Origin: Chryseobacterium sp. ON_d1
GTDB lineage: Bacteria; Bacteroidota; Bacteroidia; Flavobacteriales; Weeksellaceae
Length of the DNA: 64,000 bases
Direction: 5' to 3'
Assembly (NCBI RefSeq): GCF_006829085.1
Contig: NZ_BJTC01000007.1
Coordinates: forward strand, 110,121-174,120
Shown here: positions 35,364 through 44,977 of the stretch, piece after piece
How the letters are laid out: each line of letters begins with the position of its first letter
How positions within the stretch are numbered: the stretch's first letter is position 1
The notes under the pieces: generated by a model
Database searches by the model: none
The model's input: the letters and a program-made list of their open reading frames with translations, nothing else
Told to the model about the DNA's origin: nothing
Translations under genes and position numbers: made by a program

Positions 35364-37048
35364 GTAGTATAGATTGGACCGTTCTTATTGTTACACTTGT
35401 TGCAGTGGTGGTTTACGGCGTATTCATCGGCCGTGGCCAGAAAAGCAACGAATCCTACCTGAAAGCAGATAATAAAATGCCCTGGTACATTGTGCTTATC
35501 GGGATTATGGCTACCCAGGCCAGTGCCATTACATTTCTTTCAGCACCGGGCCAGGCTTATACAGACGGCATGCGTTTCGTTCAGTATTACTTTGGTCTGC
35601 CCTTGGCGATGATTGTGATCTGTATTACTTTCATCCCGATTTTTCAGCGCTTAAATGTTTACACTGCCTATGAATATTTGGAGAACCGTTTTGATAAAAA
35701 AACGAGGGTACTCACTTCGCTGCTTTTTCTTTTTTCGAGAGGTTTATCAACGGGAATCAGCATTTATGCCCCGAGCATCATCTTATCAAGCGTTTTAAAC
35801 TGGAATATTTATTTAACCAATGTTTTAACAGGCGGCATTCTGTTGATCTACACCTATATTGGCGGAGCAAAAGCGATCGCTCATACCCAAAAATTACAGT
35901 TTCTCATTATCCTCGGAACAATGGCTTTTGCAGGGTATCTTCTGATTCAGGATATGCCGGATGGAATTGGCTTTAATGATGCGCTTTATCTGGCGGGAAA
36001 ATCCGGAAAGCTCAATGTCATTACCACAGAATTCGACTGGAAAGATAAATATAATATCTGGAGCGGGCTGATTGGTGGTTTTTTTCTGGCACTTTCTTAC
36101 TTCGGTACGGACCAGAGCCAGGTTGGAAGATATATTACTGCGAAAGACAATACCAATGCAAAAATGGGATTGCTGCTGAACGGACTGGTTAAGATTCCGA
36201 TGCAGTTTGCGATTCTCCTGATCGGTGCTTTGCTTTTCGCTTTCTTTTCTCTGAAACCGGCTCCGATTTATTTTAATGAACGCTCTTATCAGCATTTAAA
36301 GGAAACAAAACCTGAACAGGCCGCGGTTTTTGAAAAAGAACATCAGGATTTACAGATACAATTCAATGCAGAATCGAAAGAAATTCTAAAACTGAAAGAA
36401 ACCCATTCTCCCCAACTCAAAAAAACTATTGAGGAATTTAAAAACACGCAGGCTCAGGTAAAAGCCCTTCACGGAAGGGTAGAGGAAGCGATCAATCAAT
36501 CAAACGATAATGCAGAGAAAACGGATACCAATTACATTTTCCTGTATTTTGTAAAAAATACCCTGCCTGCAGGGATGATCGGTTTACTGTTCGCTGTCAT
36601 TTTCCTGGCAAGCTGGGGTTCCATTTCAGCAGCGCTGAATTCCCTTGCCGCCTGCTCGTTAAAAGATGTTCATTTACTCTTCAGAAAAGATATTCCTGAT
36701 GAGAAAACCGAATTGAAGTATAGCCGCCTGCATACGTTAGCCTGGGGTATTTTCTCAATCGGTGTTGCTATGTTTGCCACGCAGATGGGTTCCCTCATTG
36801 AAGCGGTAAATGTATTGGGTTCTCTTTTCTACGGTCCGATATTGGGAATTTTTCTGGTCGCATTTTATTATAAAAAAATCGATGGTGCAAATGTATTTAT
36901 AGCTGCCATTTTATCGGAAATTACGGTTATTGCGGTTTATCAGTTCGATATCGTTTCTTTCCTTTGGCTTAATGTAATCGGGGCAGCAGCAGTCATTATA
37001 TTTTCTGCGATCGGTTTACTGTTTTATAAGCAGAAAACAGTAAATTAG
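35360..37048 (+). CDS. sodium:solute symporter (SSS family)
   Basis: 562 residues and about 13-14 hydrophobic segments. SSS features: [21 protein letters not shown] with the sodium-site Ser/Thr, a [17 protein letters not shown] loop, and [22 protein letters not shown]. Between residues about 300 and 390 there is a charged helical insertion ([20 protein letters not shown] ...) likely to be a cytoplasmic coiled coil. The ATG overlaps the 34-residue gene. Next to an exported deacetylase it probably takes up a sugar or acetylated product. Substrate not determinable from sequence. Confidence 0.9.
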   Translation: MSSIDWTVLIVTLVAVVVYGVFIGRGQKSNESYLKADNKMPWYIVLIGIMATQASAITFLSAPGQAYTDGMRFVQYYFGLPLAMIVICITFIPIFQRLNVYTAYEYLENRFDKKTRVLTSLLFLFSRGLSTGISIYAPSIILSSVLNWNIYLTNVLTGGILLIYTYIGGAKAIAHTQKLQFLIILGTMAFAGYLLIQDMPDGIGFNDALYLAGKSGKLNVITTEFDWKDKYNIWSGLIGGFFLALSYFGTDQSQVGRYITAKDNTNAKMGLLLNGLVKIPMQFAILLIGALLFAFFSLKPAPIYFNERSYQHLKETKPEQAAVFEKEHQDLQIQFNAESKEILKLKETHSPQLKKTIEEFKNTQAQVKALHGRVEEAINQSNDNAEKTDTNYIFLYFVKNTLPAGMIGLLFAVIFLASWGSISAALNSLAACSLKDVHLLFRKDIPDEKTELKYSRLHTLAWGIFSIGVAMFATQMGSLIEAVNVLGSLFYGPILGIFLVAFYYKKIDGANVFIAAILSEITVIAVYQFDIVSFLWLNVIGAAAVIIFSAIGLLFYKQKTVN

Positions 37049-37086
37049 TAAACGGACAATCACAAAAACAAACAAATAAAAATAGT

Positions 37087-37605
37087 ATGAAAACAATGAT
37101 TAAATCTGCTACCATGGTTTTGGCTGCAATGACGATTTCAGTAAACGCCTTTGCACAGGACACTAAAAAACCTGCCAGCCCTCCGGCTACGGCGACCGGA
37201 AAAATTAAAGATGCCACCATTACAATAGCCTATAGCAGCCCATCTGTTAAAGGACGTAAAATCTGGGGTGGTTTAGAATCTTATGATAAAGTCTGGCGTG
37301 CAGGTGCCAATGAAGCAACTACTTTCGAAACGGATAAAAATATTACCGTTCAGGGTAAACCGCTTCCTGCAGGTAAATACAGTTTTTTCCTGATCCCTAA
37401 AGAAAATGGAACCTGGACTGCCATTTTTAACAAAGAGCCCAAACAATGGGGTGCTTATAAATACGAACAGGCTAAAGATGCTTTACGTGTGGATGTAAAA
37501 ACAAAAGCGTTACCGGCAACACAGGAAAATTTAGTGTATAAAATAAACAGTAATGGGTTTACAATGGATTGGGATAAAATCTCGGTTCCTGTAGAGATCA
37601 AATAA
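37087..37605 (+). CDS. exported DUF2911 protein
   Basis: 172 residues. Signal peptide to AFAQ (about 23). The DUF2911 core is complete: [51 protein letters not shown] and [15 protein letters not shown] ([19 protein letters not shown]). Found widely in Bacteroidota as a periplasmic protein without known function. 38 bases after the symporter gene, hence probably part of the same transcript, which ends at the following terminator. Confidence 0.92.
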   Translation: MKTMIKSATMVLAAMTISVNAFAQDTKKPASPPATATGKIKDATITIAYSSPSVKGRKIWGGLESYDKVWRAGANEATTFETDKNITVQGKPLPAGKYSFFLIPKENGTWTAIFNKEPKQWGAYKYEQAKDALRVDVKTKALPATQENLVYKINSNGFTMDWDKISVPVEIK

Positions 37606-37610
37606 ACTGA

Positions 37611-37635
37611 AATCCCGGTAATCCGGGATTTTTTG
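37611..37635 (+). terminator. terminator of the PIG-L/symporter operon
   Basis: AATCCCGG (37611-37618) with CCGGGATT (37623-37630), 4-base loop, then TTTTTG. Perfect 8-bp stem, 5 bases after the stop. Confidence 0.85.
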
Positions 37636-37657
37636 TTTAAAATCTGATTTGAAAATT

Positions 37658-39097
37658 TTACTTCCCTATTTCTTTCCCGATTTTATCTATCATTTTTTCA
37701 GCATTCCCGTTAGTGCCGCCAAGATGGATTGCTTTTTTATAACTATCCAGCGCTAATTCATATTGTTTACCTGTAAAGTAAGCTTCTCCTAAACTGTCAA
37801 AAATATTTGCGTCTTTAGGAAATTCATTTGCCGCCAATTTAAATAGGGTTATAGATTCATTGATTTTTCCGAGTTTTAATAATTCATATCCCAATTTATT
37901 AAGCTCACCCGGATTCTCGAAACTATATTCATTTTTAGAATTTTCTTTGAGTGAATAATAAGTCCCTATAGCTTTATTTACGTCATTGAGAGCTTCTTTT
38001 CTTATCGCCTGATAAATGGATTTTTTAGGAATTTCATACTGTTTTCCCAACATTAAACTGTGAATAATATGTCCTAAATCCCAGACTTTATTTAGATTAT
38101 TAGACAATAGAATGATCGTCATATTATTTTTAAAATCGTTTAAAAAGATAGATTCAAATTTATACGAAACGCCATTGTGTCTTTGCAGTCCTTCTTTTTC
38201 AAAGTACCTGCCAAGAGATCCTCCTTCGTCTTTTGCATATGGATTATTCAACAGGGTCTGAAAGGATTTTTTGGATATTAACCGATTGGAATTCATCGCT
38301 TCGATCCATTTATACAGATCATTGATATCCACCCAAAGCCAACCGCTTATAAATTGCATTTCAGGGCATTTAACATTGTCAAAATCATAACAGGATGTTC
38401 GGTTTTTATATCCCGATTTTGGATCAAACACTGAATTGGTCATCTTCAACGGCTCAATTATATTTTTAGAAATAAACTCCTCAAATGACATTCCGGTAAC
38501 CTTTTCAATGATTCTTCTTTGCAAAAAGACGTTACTGTTATCATACTTGTAACTGGTTCCTGGTTCAAAAAGTAGACTGTCATTGCTTCTCAGGATATTC
38601 CATGCTTCTTCATCATTCTTAGGTGCTATTGGGTCAATTTGAGGAATACCGCTTGCATAATTAATAAGATGTCTTACCGTAACTTTTTCAGACCACTTAG
38701 GCAACCCTAAATTAAATTTTGATACTTTGTCATCAAGATCAAGAAGACCCCGTTCGACTAAAATCATTATGGCAACCGCATTAAATTCCTTTGCAATAGA
38801 ACCCGTGTTAAATATTGATTTGTCGTTTAAAGCAGTCTGTTTTGTTTCATCACTAAAACCAAATGATTTTTGATAGATGATCTTATGATGTTGAGAAATA
38901 AGGATATTCCCATTGAATAAACCTCTCTCGTAGGACTTTACCATTACCGAATCGATTTGGCTTATTAATTTTTTATTTGTTTTATCAACTTTGAAATCTG
39001 TCTTTGTTTGCTTAGTGAATTGGGCGTTTTTTGTTTTTTTCTGAGAAAAGACCTGTGTTGAAAAAATGCAAAAAAAGATTACAATTATATTTTTCAT
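37658..39097 (-). CDS. serine beta-lactamase-like hydrolase with C-terminal TPRs
   Basis: 479 residues with signal peptide to VFSQ (about 19). SxxK is SIAK (Ser100, Lys103) in FNTGSIAKEF, the tyrosine motif is YDNSN, and HNGVSY stands where HxG is expected. The last 110 residues are TPR-like (LNKLGYELLKLGKINESITLF, IFDSLGEAYFTGKQYELALDSYKKAIHLG), closely matching the tail of the hydrolase at 22886, so the two are paralogues by design. Probably periplasmic and acting on peptides or esters. It ends close to the convergent terminator at 37611. Confidence 0.88.
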   Translation of the reverse strand: MKNIIVIFFCIFSTQVFSQKKTKNAQFTKQTKTDFKVDKTNKKLISQIDSVMVKSYERGLFNGNILISQHHKIIYQKSFGFSDETKQTALNDKSIFNTGSIAKEFNAVAIMILVERGLLDLDDKVSKFNLGLPKWSEKVTVRHLINYASGIPQIDPIAPKNDEEAWNILRSNDSLLFEPGTSYKYDNSNVFLQRRIIEKVTGMSFEEFISKNIIEPLKMTNSVFDPKSGYKNRTSCYDFDNVKCPEMQFISGWLWVDINDLYKWIEAMNSNRLISKKSFQTLLNNPYAKDEGGSLGRYFEKEGLQRHNGVSYKFESIFLNDFKNNMTIILLSNNLNKVWDLGHIIHSLMLGKQYEIPKKSIYQAIRKEALNDVNKAIGTYYSLKENSKNEYSFENPGELNKLGYELLKLGKINESITLFKLAANEFPKDANIFDSLGEAYFTGKQYELALDSYKKAIHLGGTNGNAEKMIDKIGKEIGK

Positions 39098-39300
39098 GAG
39101 AAATTTTTGAATTTTATTTAGACGTTCTTTTGATAGAATTGAGTCTTATCATAGTCTTAGTCTGCGTTCCGGAGTTACAGAAAACGTATTGACAACGATT
39201 CAATTTATTTTTAATTATTTTGCTGCAAAAATGCATCAGAACGGTTTAATATACGACCGATTAAAAAAAGTCGAACTCATTTTTAAAAGTAATTCGATTT

Positions 39301-40437
39301 TTATAAAGCTTGTTTTCTAAAATCAGTTGGTGTTTTTCCAGTATATTTTTTGAAAGAGGTATTAAACGAAGATTTTGAATTAAAACCCACTTGATATAAA
39401 ATTTCCAAAACAGTCAGTTCTTTTTGAGAAGGATCTTTAAGGATCTGCATTGCTTTTTCAATTCTATATTCATTGACAAAGTCGAAAAAATGTTTATCCA
39501 TATACAGGTTGATCAGAGTAGATAAATCCTTGACAGGCATTTTTACCTGCTCTGACAAATCCTGAATCGTTAATGAAGAATCCAAAAATGGTTCTTTTTC
39601 CGCCATAAAATCTTTTAAGAGTTCGATTTGCGCATTTTTTTCGTCAATTATTAATGGGCTGGTTTTTTGTTTTGGAACGACCTCTGTAATTGGTTTTAGC
39701 CCGGAATTTACTCCTCGGAAAAATTCGGGATTGTTTAACGCAACAAAGAGATACCAACAGGTACAGAATAGAAATGCAAATCCATCAAGCGTTACGATCC
39801 AGGCTCGAAGCTCTCCCGGACCATAGATGAAAGTAACCAGCCATCTTATAAGAACTATAAAATGTATGACATAATATAGAAGTGTTATTTTGTACAGTGC
39901 GTTAAGTACAGAAACATTAGGATTTGTATAATTCTCGAGATAGACTGTTTTGGATTTTCTGATCACCAGAAATGACGCAATAAAATATACCTGAAAAAGA
40001 AATTCGAAAAGAAAGTAGAAAAATTGTGTTACAGGCATTTTATAGATTCCTTTTATAAAATGTATTTTAGAGGCTGTGTCTACAAAATAAATCCCTCCCA
40101 TTAAATACAAATTGTAAGCAACAAACGGAATCACGTGCAATAGATGTTTCGGTTTTAGTCTAAAATTGGCATAACAAACGGACAGCACATAGAGATAAAA
40201 CGATGCCGGAACCAAATAGACAATGCTCCAGCGAAACGCCTCAAGGTTGATATGATTTACTGGAAAATCTCTTGTCAGAAATTTGATTGCATCTACGGCA
40301 TTGGTAAAAAGAAAAAATGCAAGCAGCCAATTTGAAAGTCTGTACTTCGTTTTTACAGTAATCAAAAACAGGGCAAACAAAAATACCAGGAAAATACCAA
40401 TAGCGGAAACGAGATGCAGAAAGTAGAACTTGTCCAT
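39301..40437 (-). CDS. membrane-bound AraC-family regulator
   Basis: 378 residues: seven hydrophobic segments in the first 230 (beginning FYFLHLVSAIGIFLVFLFAL) joined to a C-terminal AraC domain (LTIQDLSEQVKMPVKDLSTLINLYM, LTVLEILYQVGFNSKSSFNTSFKKYTGKTPTDFR). This 7TM-HTH design is common in Flavobacteriia and is thought to sense at the membrane. The serine hydrolase downstream (ATG at 39097) is 203 bases away and may be its target; the spacer holds no further gene. Confidence 0.9.
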   Translation of the reverse strand: MDKFYFLHLVSAIGIFLVFLFALFLITVKTKYRLSNWLLAFFLFTNAVDAIKFLTRDFPVNHINLEAFRWSIVYLVPASFYLYVLSVCYANFRLKPKHLLHVIPFVAYNLYLMGGIYFVDTASKIHFIKGIYKMPVTQFFYFLFEFLFQVYFIASFLVIRKSKTVYLENYTNPNVSVLNALYKITLLYYVIHFIVLIRWLVTFIYGPGELRAWIVTLDGFAFLFCTCWYLFVALNNPEFFRGVNSGLKPITEVVPKQKTSPLIIDEKNAQIELLKDFMAEKEPFLDSSLTIQDLSEQVKMPVKDLSTLINLYMDKHFFDFVNEYRIEKAMQILKDPSQKELTVLEILYQVGFNSKSSFNTSFKKYTGKTPTDFRKQAL

Positions 40438-40598
40438 TGTTTTTTAATAGAAATACAAATTTAATTCTTGTCAAATTAAAATATCTGATGTTTTACCGTA
40501 ATTTTTTTTCAATAATGGCATTTTGTTCTTGAATCAAAATAATTCTTATAAGTTGTTATAAATGAATTTTTTATAGAAAATAATGAAGCAGCAGTCTC

Positions 40599-40660
40599 AG
40601 TTGGCGCCTTTTAACAATTTGTGCCGGAGAGGAGCGTATCTTCCAACACTTTATGCAATC
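40599..40660 (+). repeat. dispersed hairpin-plus-tail repeat, copy R5 (partial)
   Basis: AGTTGGCGCCTTTT (40599-40612), the right arm of the R8-type hairpin, followed by a tail reading VPERSVSSNTL from GTG at 40621. The left arm is poorly kept. Lies 3' of the response regulator gene. The rest of 40438-40729 holds no other gene. Confidence 0.5.
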
Positions 40661-40729
40661 AGAGAAACTGGATGTTCATCAGAATCTGCTCTATTTTGAC
40701 CGTGCTTATAATAGGGCGAAAGGTATCTT

Positions 40730-41350
40730 TCATTTTTTGTAATTCTGTATTGCCCAAATCAGCAATGCATTTTTTTCTTTTGGGATACCCAATTTTTCTA
40801 TAATTCTGGTACGGTGTCCTTCTACTGTTTTTTCGGACAGGAAAAGAAGCTCTGCAATTTGCTTGCTGGTTTTCTGAGCAGCTATTAATTCTATTATTTT
40901 TCTTTCAGAAAATGTTAATAGATTTAGTTTGCCTATGTCATCCGTTTGTTCTATTGTGTAATTTTGAAGTAAGGCTCCGGAATAATATTTCTTTCCCAAA
41001 GCAATTTCTTTCATACATTTTTCTAAATCAGGAGCCGCTTTTTCTTTTAGAATATAGCCATCTACTTCAAATTCTTTTGCTTTGTTCAGAACTCCAATTT
41101 CATTGTGCATCGTAAGGATGATAACTTTAGTATGCCATTTATTTTCCATTACTTTTTTGGCCACTTCCAATCCGTCCAAACCTGGCATATTTAAATCTAA
41201 AACAGCTACATCCGGCAAATAAACCTGAATGTAATTAAGGGCTGCAGTTCCGTTAGAGCAGGCACTAACTACGTTATAGCCCAAATTGGTAAGGTAGGAA
41301 ACCGTTCCATTCAGGGTTAAAGGATGATCGTCTGCAACTAGAATTTTCAT
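40730..41350 (-). CDS. NarL/LuxR-type response regulator
   Basis: 206 residues: receiver with DDHP, phosphoacceptor Asp52 in VLDLNMPG, and conserved Thr/Lys (LTMHNE, YILKEKAAPD), then a LuxR HTH (LTFSERKIIELIAAQKTSKQ, LFLSEKTVEGHRTRIIEKLG). Four bases after the stop of the sensor kinase gene, so both are co-transcribed and form a pair. Targets are not known; the divergent LamG/T9SS gene next to the kinase is a candidate. Confidence 0.95.
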   Translation of the reverse strand: MKILVADDHPLTLNGTVSYLTNLGYNVVSACSNGTAALNYIQVYLPDVAVLDLNMPGLDGLEVAKKVMENKWHTKVIILTMHNEIGVLNKAKEFEVDGYILKEKAAPDLEKCMKEIALGKKYYSGALLQNYTIEQTDDIGKLNLLTFSERKIIELIAAQKTSKQIAELLFLSEKTVEGHRTRIIEKLGIPKEKNALLIWAIQNYKK

Positions 41351-41354
41351 AGTA

Positions 41355-43343
41355 TTATTTTTTTATTTGCACCTCTATTTTTGTGCCTTTATCAGTTGAT
41401 GTGATATAAGCTTGTCCACCAATCGCTTTGCTCCTCTCTATAATATTGTGTAAACCAAAAGCATCCTTTTTTTCCATAGTTTCCTTTACATTAAACCCTT
41501 TTCCATTATCAAAAATTTCTAAGATAACGGTGTCTTTATTTTCCGTTAAAACTACTTTTGCTGCGATAGCATCTGCGTATTTTATAATATTTGAAACAGC
41601 TTCCTGCACAATTCTATAGATCTGTAATTCTTTTTCAGTTGTGAGGCTGTCCTGATAATCAATTTCGGATGAGATCATAAAACGATGTGTATTCTGGATG
41701 CGTTCCATGAATTGTTCTAAGCTGGCTTTGAGTCCTATTTTCTCAAAAAGGACGGGATGTAAATTTCTGCTGATGGCTCTGATATCATTAATAATGCTAT
41801 CCACTTTTTCGTTTAACTGAAGCTGGCTTGCCTCAAAAGAATGCTTAAGGGACAAGAGTTCATGGCTCACACTATCATGGAGATCAGATGCAATTCTTTT
41901 GCGTTCTTCCTCGGTTTTATCCAGAAGGTTTTTGGTAAATTGCAGTGACCGTTCTTTTTCTAAAGACAGTTTCTTTTGCTTTTGTTTTAAATAATAAATA
42001 ACAATTACTAATAATAAGGCAATAAAAACGAGTATTAAAGCCACAATAACAGCATTTTTATTGGTAATGGTTTCCTGTTGGAGGTTAATTTCCTGCTCTT
42101 TTTCTTTAGTTTCATATTTTGCTGCGAGTTCTAAATTGATCAGTTTACTTTTTGCGCTTGATAAGCTGTCTTTTGTGCGGTAAACTTCATTATTATAAAA
42201 AACAACCTTGTCCAGATCTCTGCTTTGAATTGCTTTTTCTAATAAAACATTGTAAAACAGGTTGGCTCTTTCGTAGTTTTTATGTTCCAGCAAATTGGGC
42301 AGTGAATTTTCTATATATTCTGTGTTACATGTTTTTACATCTCTAGTGATTTGATATAAAGCTAATGTCGCCTGGTAATCCTTTTGCCAATTTTGAGAGG
42401 TGTTTTTTTCTGCAACAGGCTTTATTCTGTCTAAAACTATTTTGGCATCGTTTAATTTATTTTCTTCAATTAAAGCTTCTATTTCGTAATCAGAAATACA
42501 GAGCAGAAGTACATCATTATCATATTGGCTGGCTATATACTCTTTGTAAGTTTCGTGAATGTATTTATTTTTCGACTGTTGCTTATTAAAAAAACCATAA
42601 ACAGAACATTTGTTATATTTTCCCATAAAATAATCATAGGTGTTTTTGATTTCTTTAGATCCCTTTATCACTTCATCTGCACTTGCGAGTGCCTTTTGAA
42701 AAGAACCGTTTGCTTTGTAAATATTGACATAATTCGACTCTACGGAAACTATGCTTTCCTTATCTCTAATTCTTATGGAGTAGTTTCTTGATTTTTCATT
42801 CGCTTCTATGCTGTTTTTTAAATCCCCTAAAACAAAATAAGTATATGATAAATCATAATAAGCACGGGCTATTTTGTAACAACTTCTGTAGTCATCCGGC
42901 TCTAAAGCTGTAATTTTTAAAAAGTAATCCTTAGCCTTGTTCAGATGGTCTCTGTCAAATTCTAAATTGCCATAATAACTATCAATGTAAATTGTTTTTA
43001 ATGGCGCTAAATCCTTCCTATATCTTTCATCAAATTCTTTTACAGCTTTGGTAAGACGAGGGTCAAAATCATAAAAATAAACAAATTTTGTAGTCACTAA
43101 ATCCAGAATTCCGGAAGCATCTGAATAATTGCCTTTAGCAATTTTACTTTGATAGTAATTCAGAAAAGTTTTCAGGTAATATTCTTTATCAGCATGATAG
43201 TTTTCATTTTTTCTTAACCAAACTTTTGTAGGCTCTTCTTTTGTCGGAGTTACTTTTTCAAAATAAAAATTTTCTTTTTTTTCCCTACATGATAGTGTAA
43301 AAAAAGTAATGAATAAGAATATTATTTTCTTAATCGTAGCCAT
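41355..43343 (-). CDS. TPR-containing sensor histidine kinase (HisKA_3)
   Basis: 662 residues from ATG 43343, which opens a lipoprotein-like signal (MATIKKIIFLFITFFTLSC); a frame from 43370 exists. A periplasmic TPR-type helical region spans about 50-400, a membrane helix follows (VIVALILVFIALLLVIVIYYL), then the NarX-type H-box KRIASDLHDSVSHELLSLKH with the phospho-His in DLHDS, and the ATPase boxes EAVSNIIKYADA and DNGKGFN. Partner of the response regulator downstream. A lipid-anchored N-terminus plus a membrane helix is common in this phylum. Confidence 0.93.
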   Translation of the reverse strand: MATIKKIIFLFITFFTLSCREKKENFYFEKVTPTKEEPTKVWLRKNENYHADKEYYLKTFLNYYQSKIAKGNYSDASGILDLVTTKFVYFYDFDPRLTKAVKEFDERYRKDLAPLKTIYIDSYYGNLEFDRDHLNKAKDYFLKITALEPDDYRSCYKIARAYYDLSYTYFVLGDLKNSIEANEKSRNYSIRIRDKESIVSVESNYVNIYKANGSFQKALASADEVIKGSKEIKNTYDYFMGKYNKCSVYGFFNKQQSKNKYIHETYKEYIASQYDNDVLLLCISDYEIEALIEENKLNDAKIVLDRIKPVAEKNTSQNWQKDYQATLALYQITRDVKTCNTEYIENSLPNLLEHKNYERANLFYNVLLEKAIQSRDLDKVVFYNNEVYRTKDSLSSAKSKLINLELAAKYETKEKEQEINLQQETITNKNAVIVALILVFIALLLVIVIYYLKQKQKKLSLEKERSLQFTKNLLDKTEEERKRIASDLHDSVSHELLSLKHSFEASQLQLNEKVDSIINDIRAISRNLHPVLFEKIGLKASLEQFMERIQNTHRFMISSEIDYQDSLTTEKELQIYRIVQEAVSNIIKYADAIAAKVVLTENKDTVILEIFDNGKGFNVKETMEKKDAFGLHNIIERSKAIGGQAYITSTDKGTKIEVQIKK

Positions 43344-43475
43344 ACAAGTATTTTTCTGCAAATGTATCAATTTCTAATATTGAAAATTATGCAATCCTTA
43401 ATTCAAGGGTTTACCCCTGTATGAATCTCCGGAAGAATACGACAATTTTGTGACTTAATTAATAAAATTATTATT

Positions 43476-44510
43476 ATGAAACGTAAATTACTTTTAATGC
43501 CATTCAAGCTGAATTTTCAAAAAATTGGGGTTGCCAGTTTTCTTTTAATGTTCCAAATCGGATTCTCCCAGCAAGGAGCGGCGCTGGATTTTGATGGTAC
43601 AAATGATTATGTAAGCTGTGGAAACATATTGCCTTTATCTTACACCAAAGAAGCGTGGATTTATGTGAAAAGTTTAAACAGCCAAAATAATATCATCTCT
43701 GGTGGTGACTCAGACGGGCTGCATGCTTTTTGGATACCCAATAGTTCCGGTAAACTTTCTGCAGGGCATAACGGGGATTGGTTCGCTCTTGAGGATACCG
43801 TTCCATTGTCTGTTAATACCTGGCATCACGTTGCAGTAACTTATGATGCTGCAACTACCACATTGAAATTATACAAAGATGGAGCATTAATAGATACCAG
43901 TAACGATGTTGGTCCGGTAGATGGAGGAAACATGGTTAGGTTAGGTGCTTTTAATAATGCCGCAAATAGTTTTACAGGAACTATGGATGAAGTGAGAATC
44001 TGGAATAGGGCTTTGTCTCCCAGTGAAATAACAAGCACCATGAACTGTGAGCTGCCAGATCCGGTAGCAGGATTAGTTGCATATTATAAATTTAATCAGG
44101 GCATCGCTAATGCGAATAATGCTTCCGTAACAACTTTGCAGGATAGCAGCGGAAATAATTACAATGGAACTCTTAATGGTTTTTCTTTAAACGGAAATTC
44201 CTCTAACTGGGTTGATAATAGTGTTATAAATACCGGAACTGTTTGTACTACTTATTTAAATGTATCTTCAGTAGAAAAAACAACAAATTTTAAATTCTTT
44301 CCTAACCCTGCTACAAACAAGTTATTCCTAACATCCCAACAACCCATTTTAGATGTTGAAGTAATTGACTTTCTAGGGCAAACTGTTATAAGGCAAAAAG
44401 TAAGCAGCGTTGAAGCAGAAATTAATTTGTCATCCCTTACTCCAGCCTCTTATCTGATTAGGGTAAAAACTGAGAAAGGTCTGGAAACAATAAAAGTCAT
44501 TAAAAAGTAA
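43476..44510 (+). CDS. LamG-domain surface protein with T9SS sorting domain
   Basis: 344 residues. Signal peptide to GFSQQG (about 32), a LamG/concanavalin-like lectin domain (GAALDFDGTNDYVSCG, TWHHVAVTYDAATTTLKLYKDG, GTMDEVRIWNRALSPSEI), and a C-terminal type-A sorting domain of about 70 residues (FKFFPNPATNKL, VIDFLGQTV, SYLIRVKTEKG, KVIKK). It should be exported across the outer membrane by the T9SS and act as a carbohydrate-binding or adhesive protein. Divergent from the kinase gene across 132 bases. Short for this type, with only one binding domain. Confidence 0.9.
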   Translation: MKRKLLLMPFKLNFQKIGVASFLLMFQIGFSQQGAALDFDGTNDYVSCGNILPLSYTKEAWIYVKSLNSQNNIISGGDSDGLHAFWIPNSSGKLSAGHNGDWFALEDTVPLSVNTWHHVAVTYDAATTTLKLYKDGALIDTSNDVGPVDGGNMVRLGAFNNAANSFTGTMDEVRIWNRALSPSEITSTMNCELPDPVAGLVAYYKFNQGIANANNASVTTLQDSSGNNYNGTLNGFSLNGNSSNWVDNSVINTGTVCTTYLNVSSVEKTTNFKFFPNPATNKLFLTSQQPILDVEVIDFLGQTVIRQKVSSVEAEINLSSLTPASYLIRVKTEKGLETIKVIKK

Positions 44511-44715
44511 AGACGGCAGAAATTCACTTTTTTGAAGGAATTTAAAATAGAAAGACCCCTTACGTCATTCTATTTCCTGGCAATCCGGTCTTATATTGTT
44601 GTGGGTATAGCTTTCCCTGAGTTATACTCACATCTTTCTTATTTAATATTTAAGCCTCAACTGATTGGTCTTACTTCATTTCGTTGAAACCAATATCCGG
44701 TGAAAACAAAAGGAT

Positions 44716-44846
44716 CAGAGCAAACTCCCGATTGTTAATCCGGAAGAACGTTATGGCAATCTCATCAGCCAGCTTCCCGAAATTTTTCAGCGCACGCCAC
44801 TTAAAAAAGTTTTAAGGGAAAGTAAAACTTACCCATCGTCAAGTTG
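44716..44846 (+). pseudogene. Crp/Fnr-family fragment (C-terminal part)
   Basis: One frame reads LPIVNPEERYGNLISQLPEIFQRTPLK and then decays to a stop at 44846. In Crp/Fnr proteins of Bacteroidota the segment before the HTH reads like ...PEERY..L....P.....VPL..IASYLG. The cNMP domain and the HTH are missing. The remainder of the 44511-44977 spacer holds no gene I can support. Confidence 0.45.
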
Positions 44847-44977
44847 ATTTAGCTTTCTTATAATTAATTTTGGATGATCTGATTCAAAAATAAAGTTGTT
44901 GAAAAGATACCTGATTAATCCAATCAACATCAATTCAAAAAATAAGAAGTTAATACAATTAAATTACGAAATCAACA

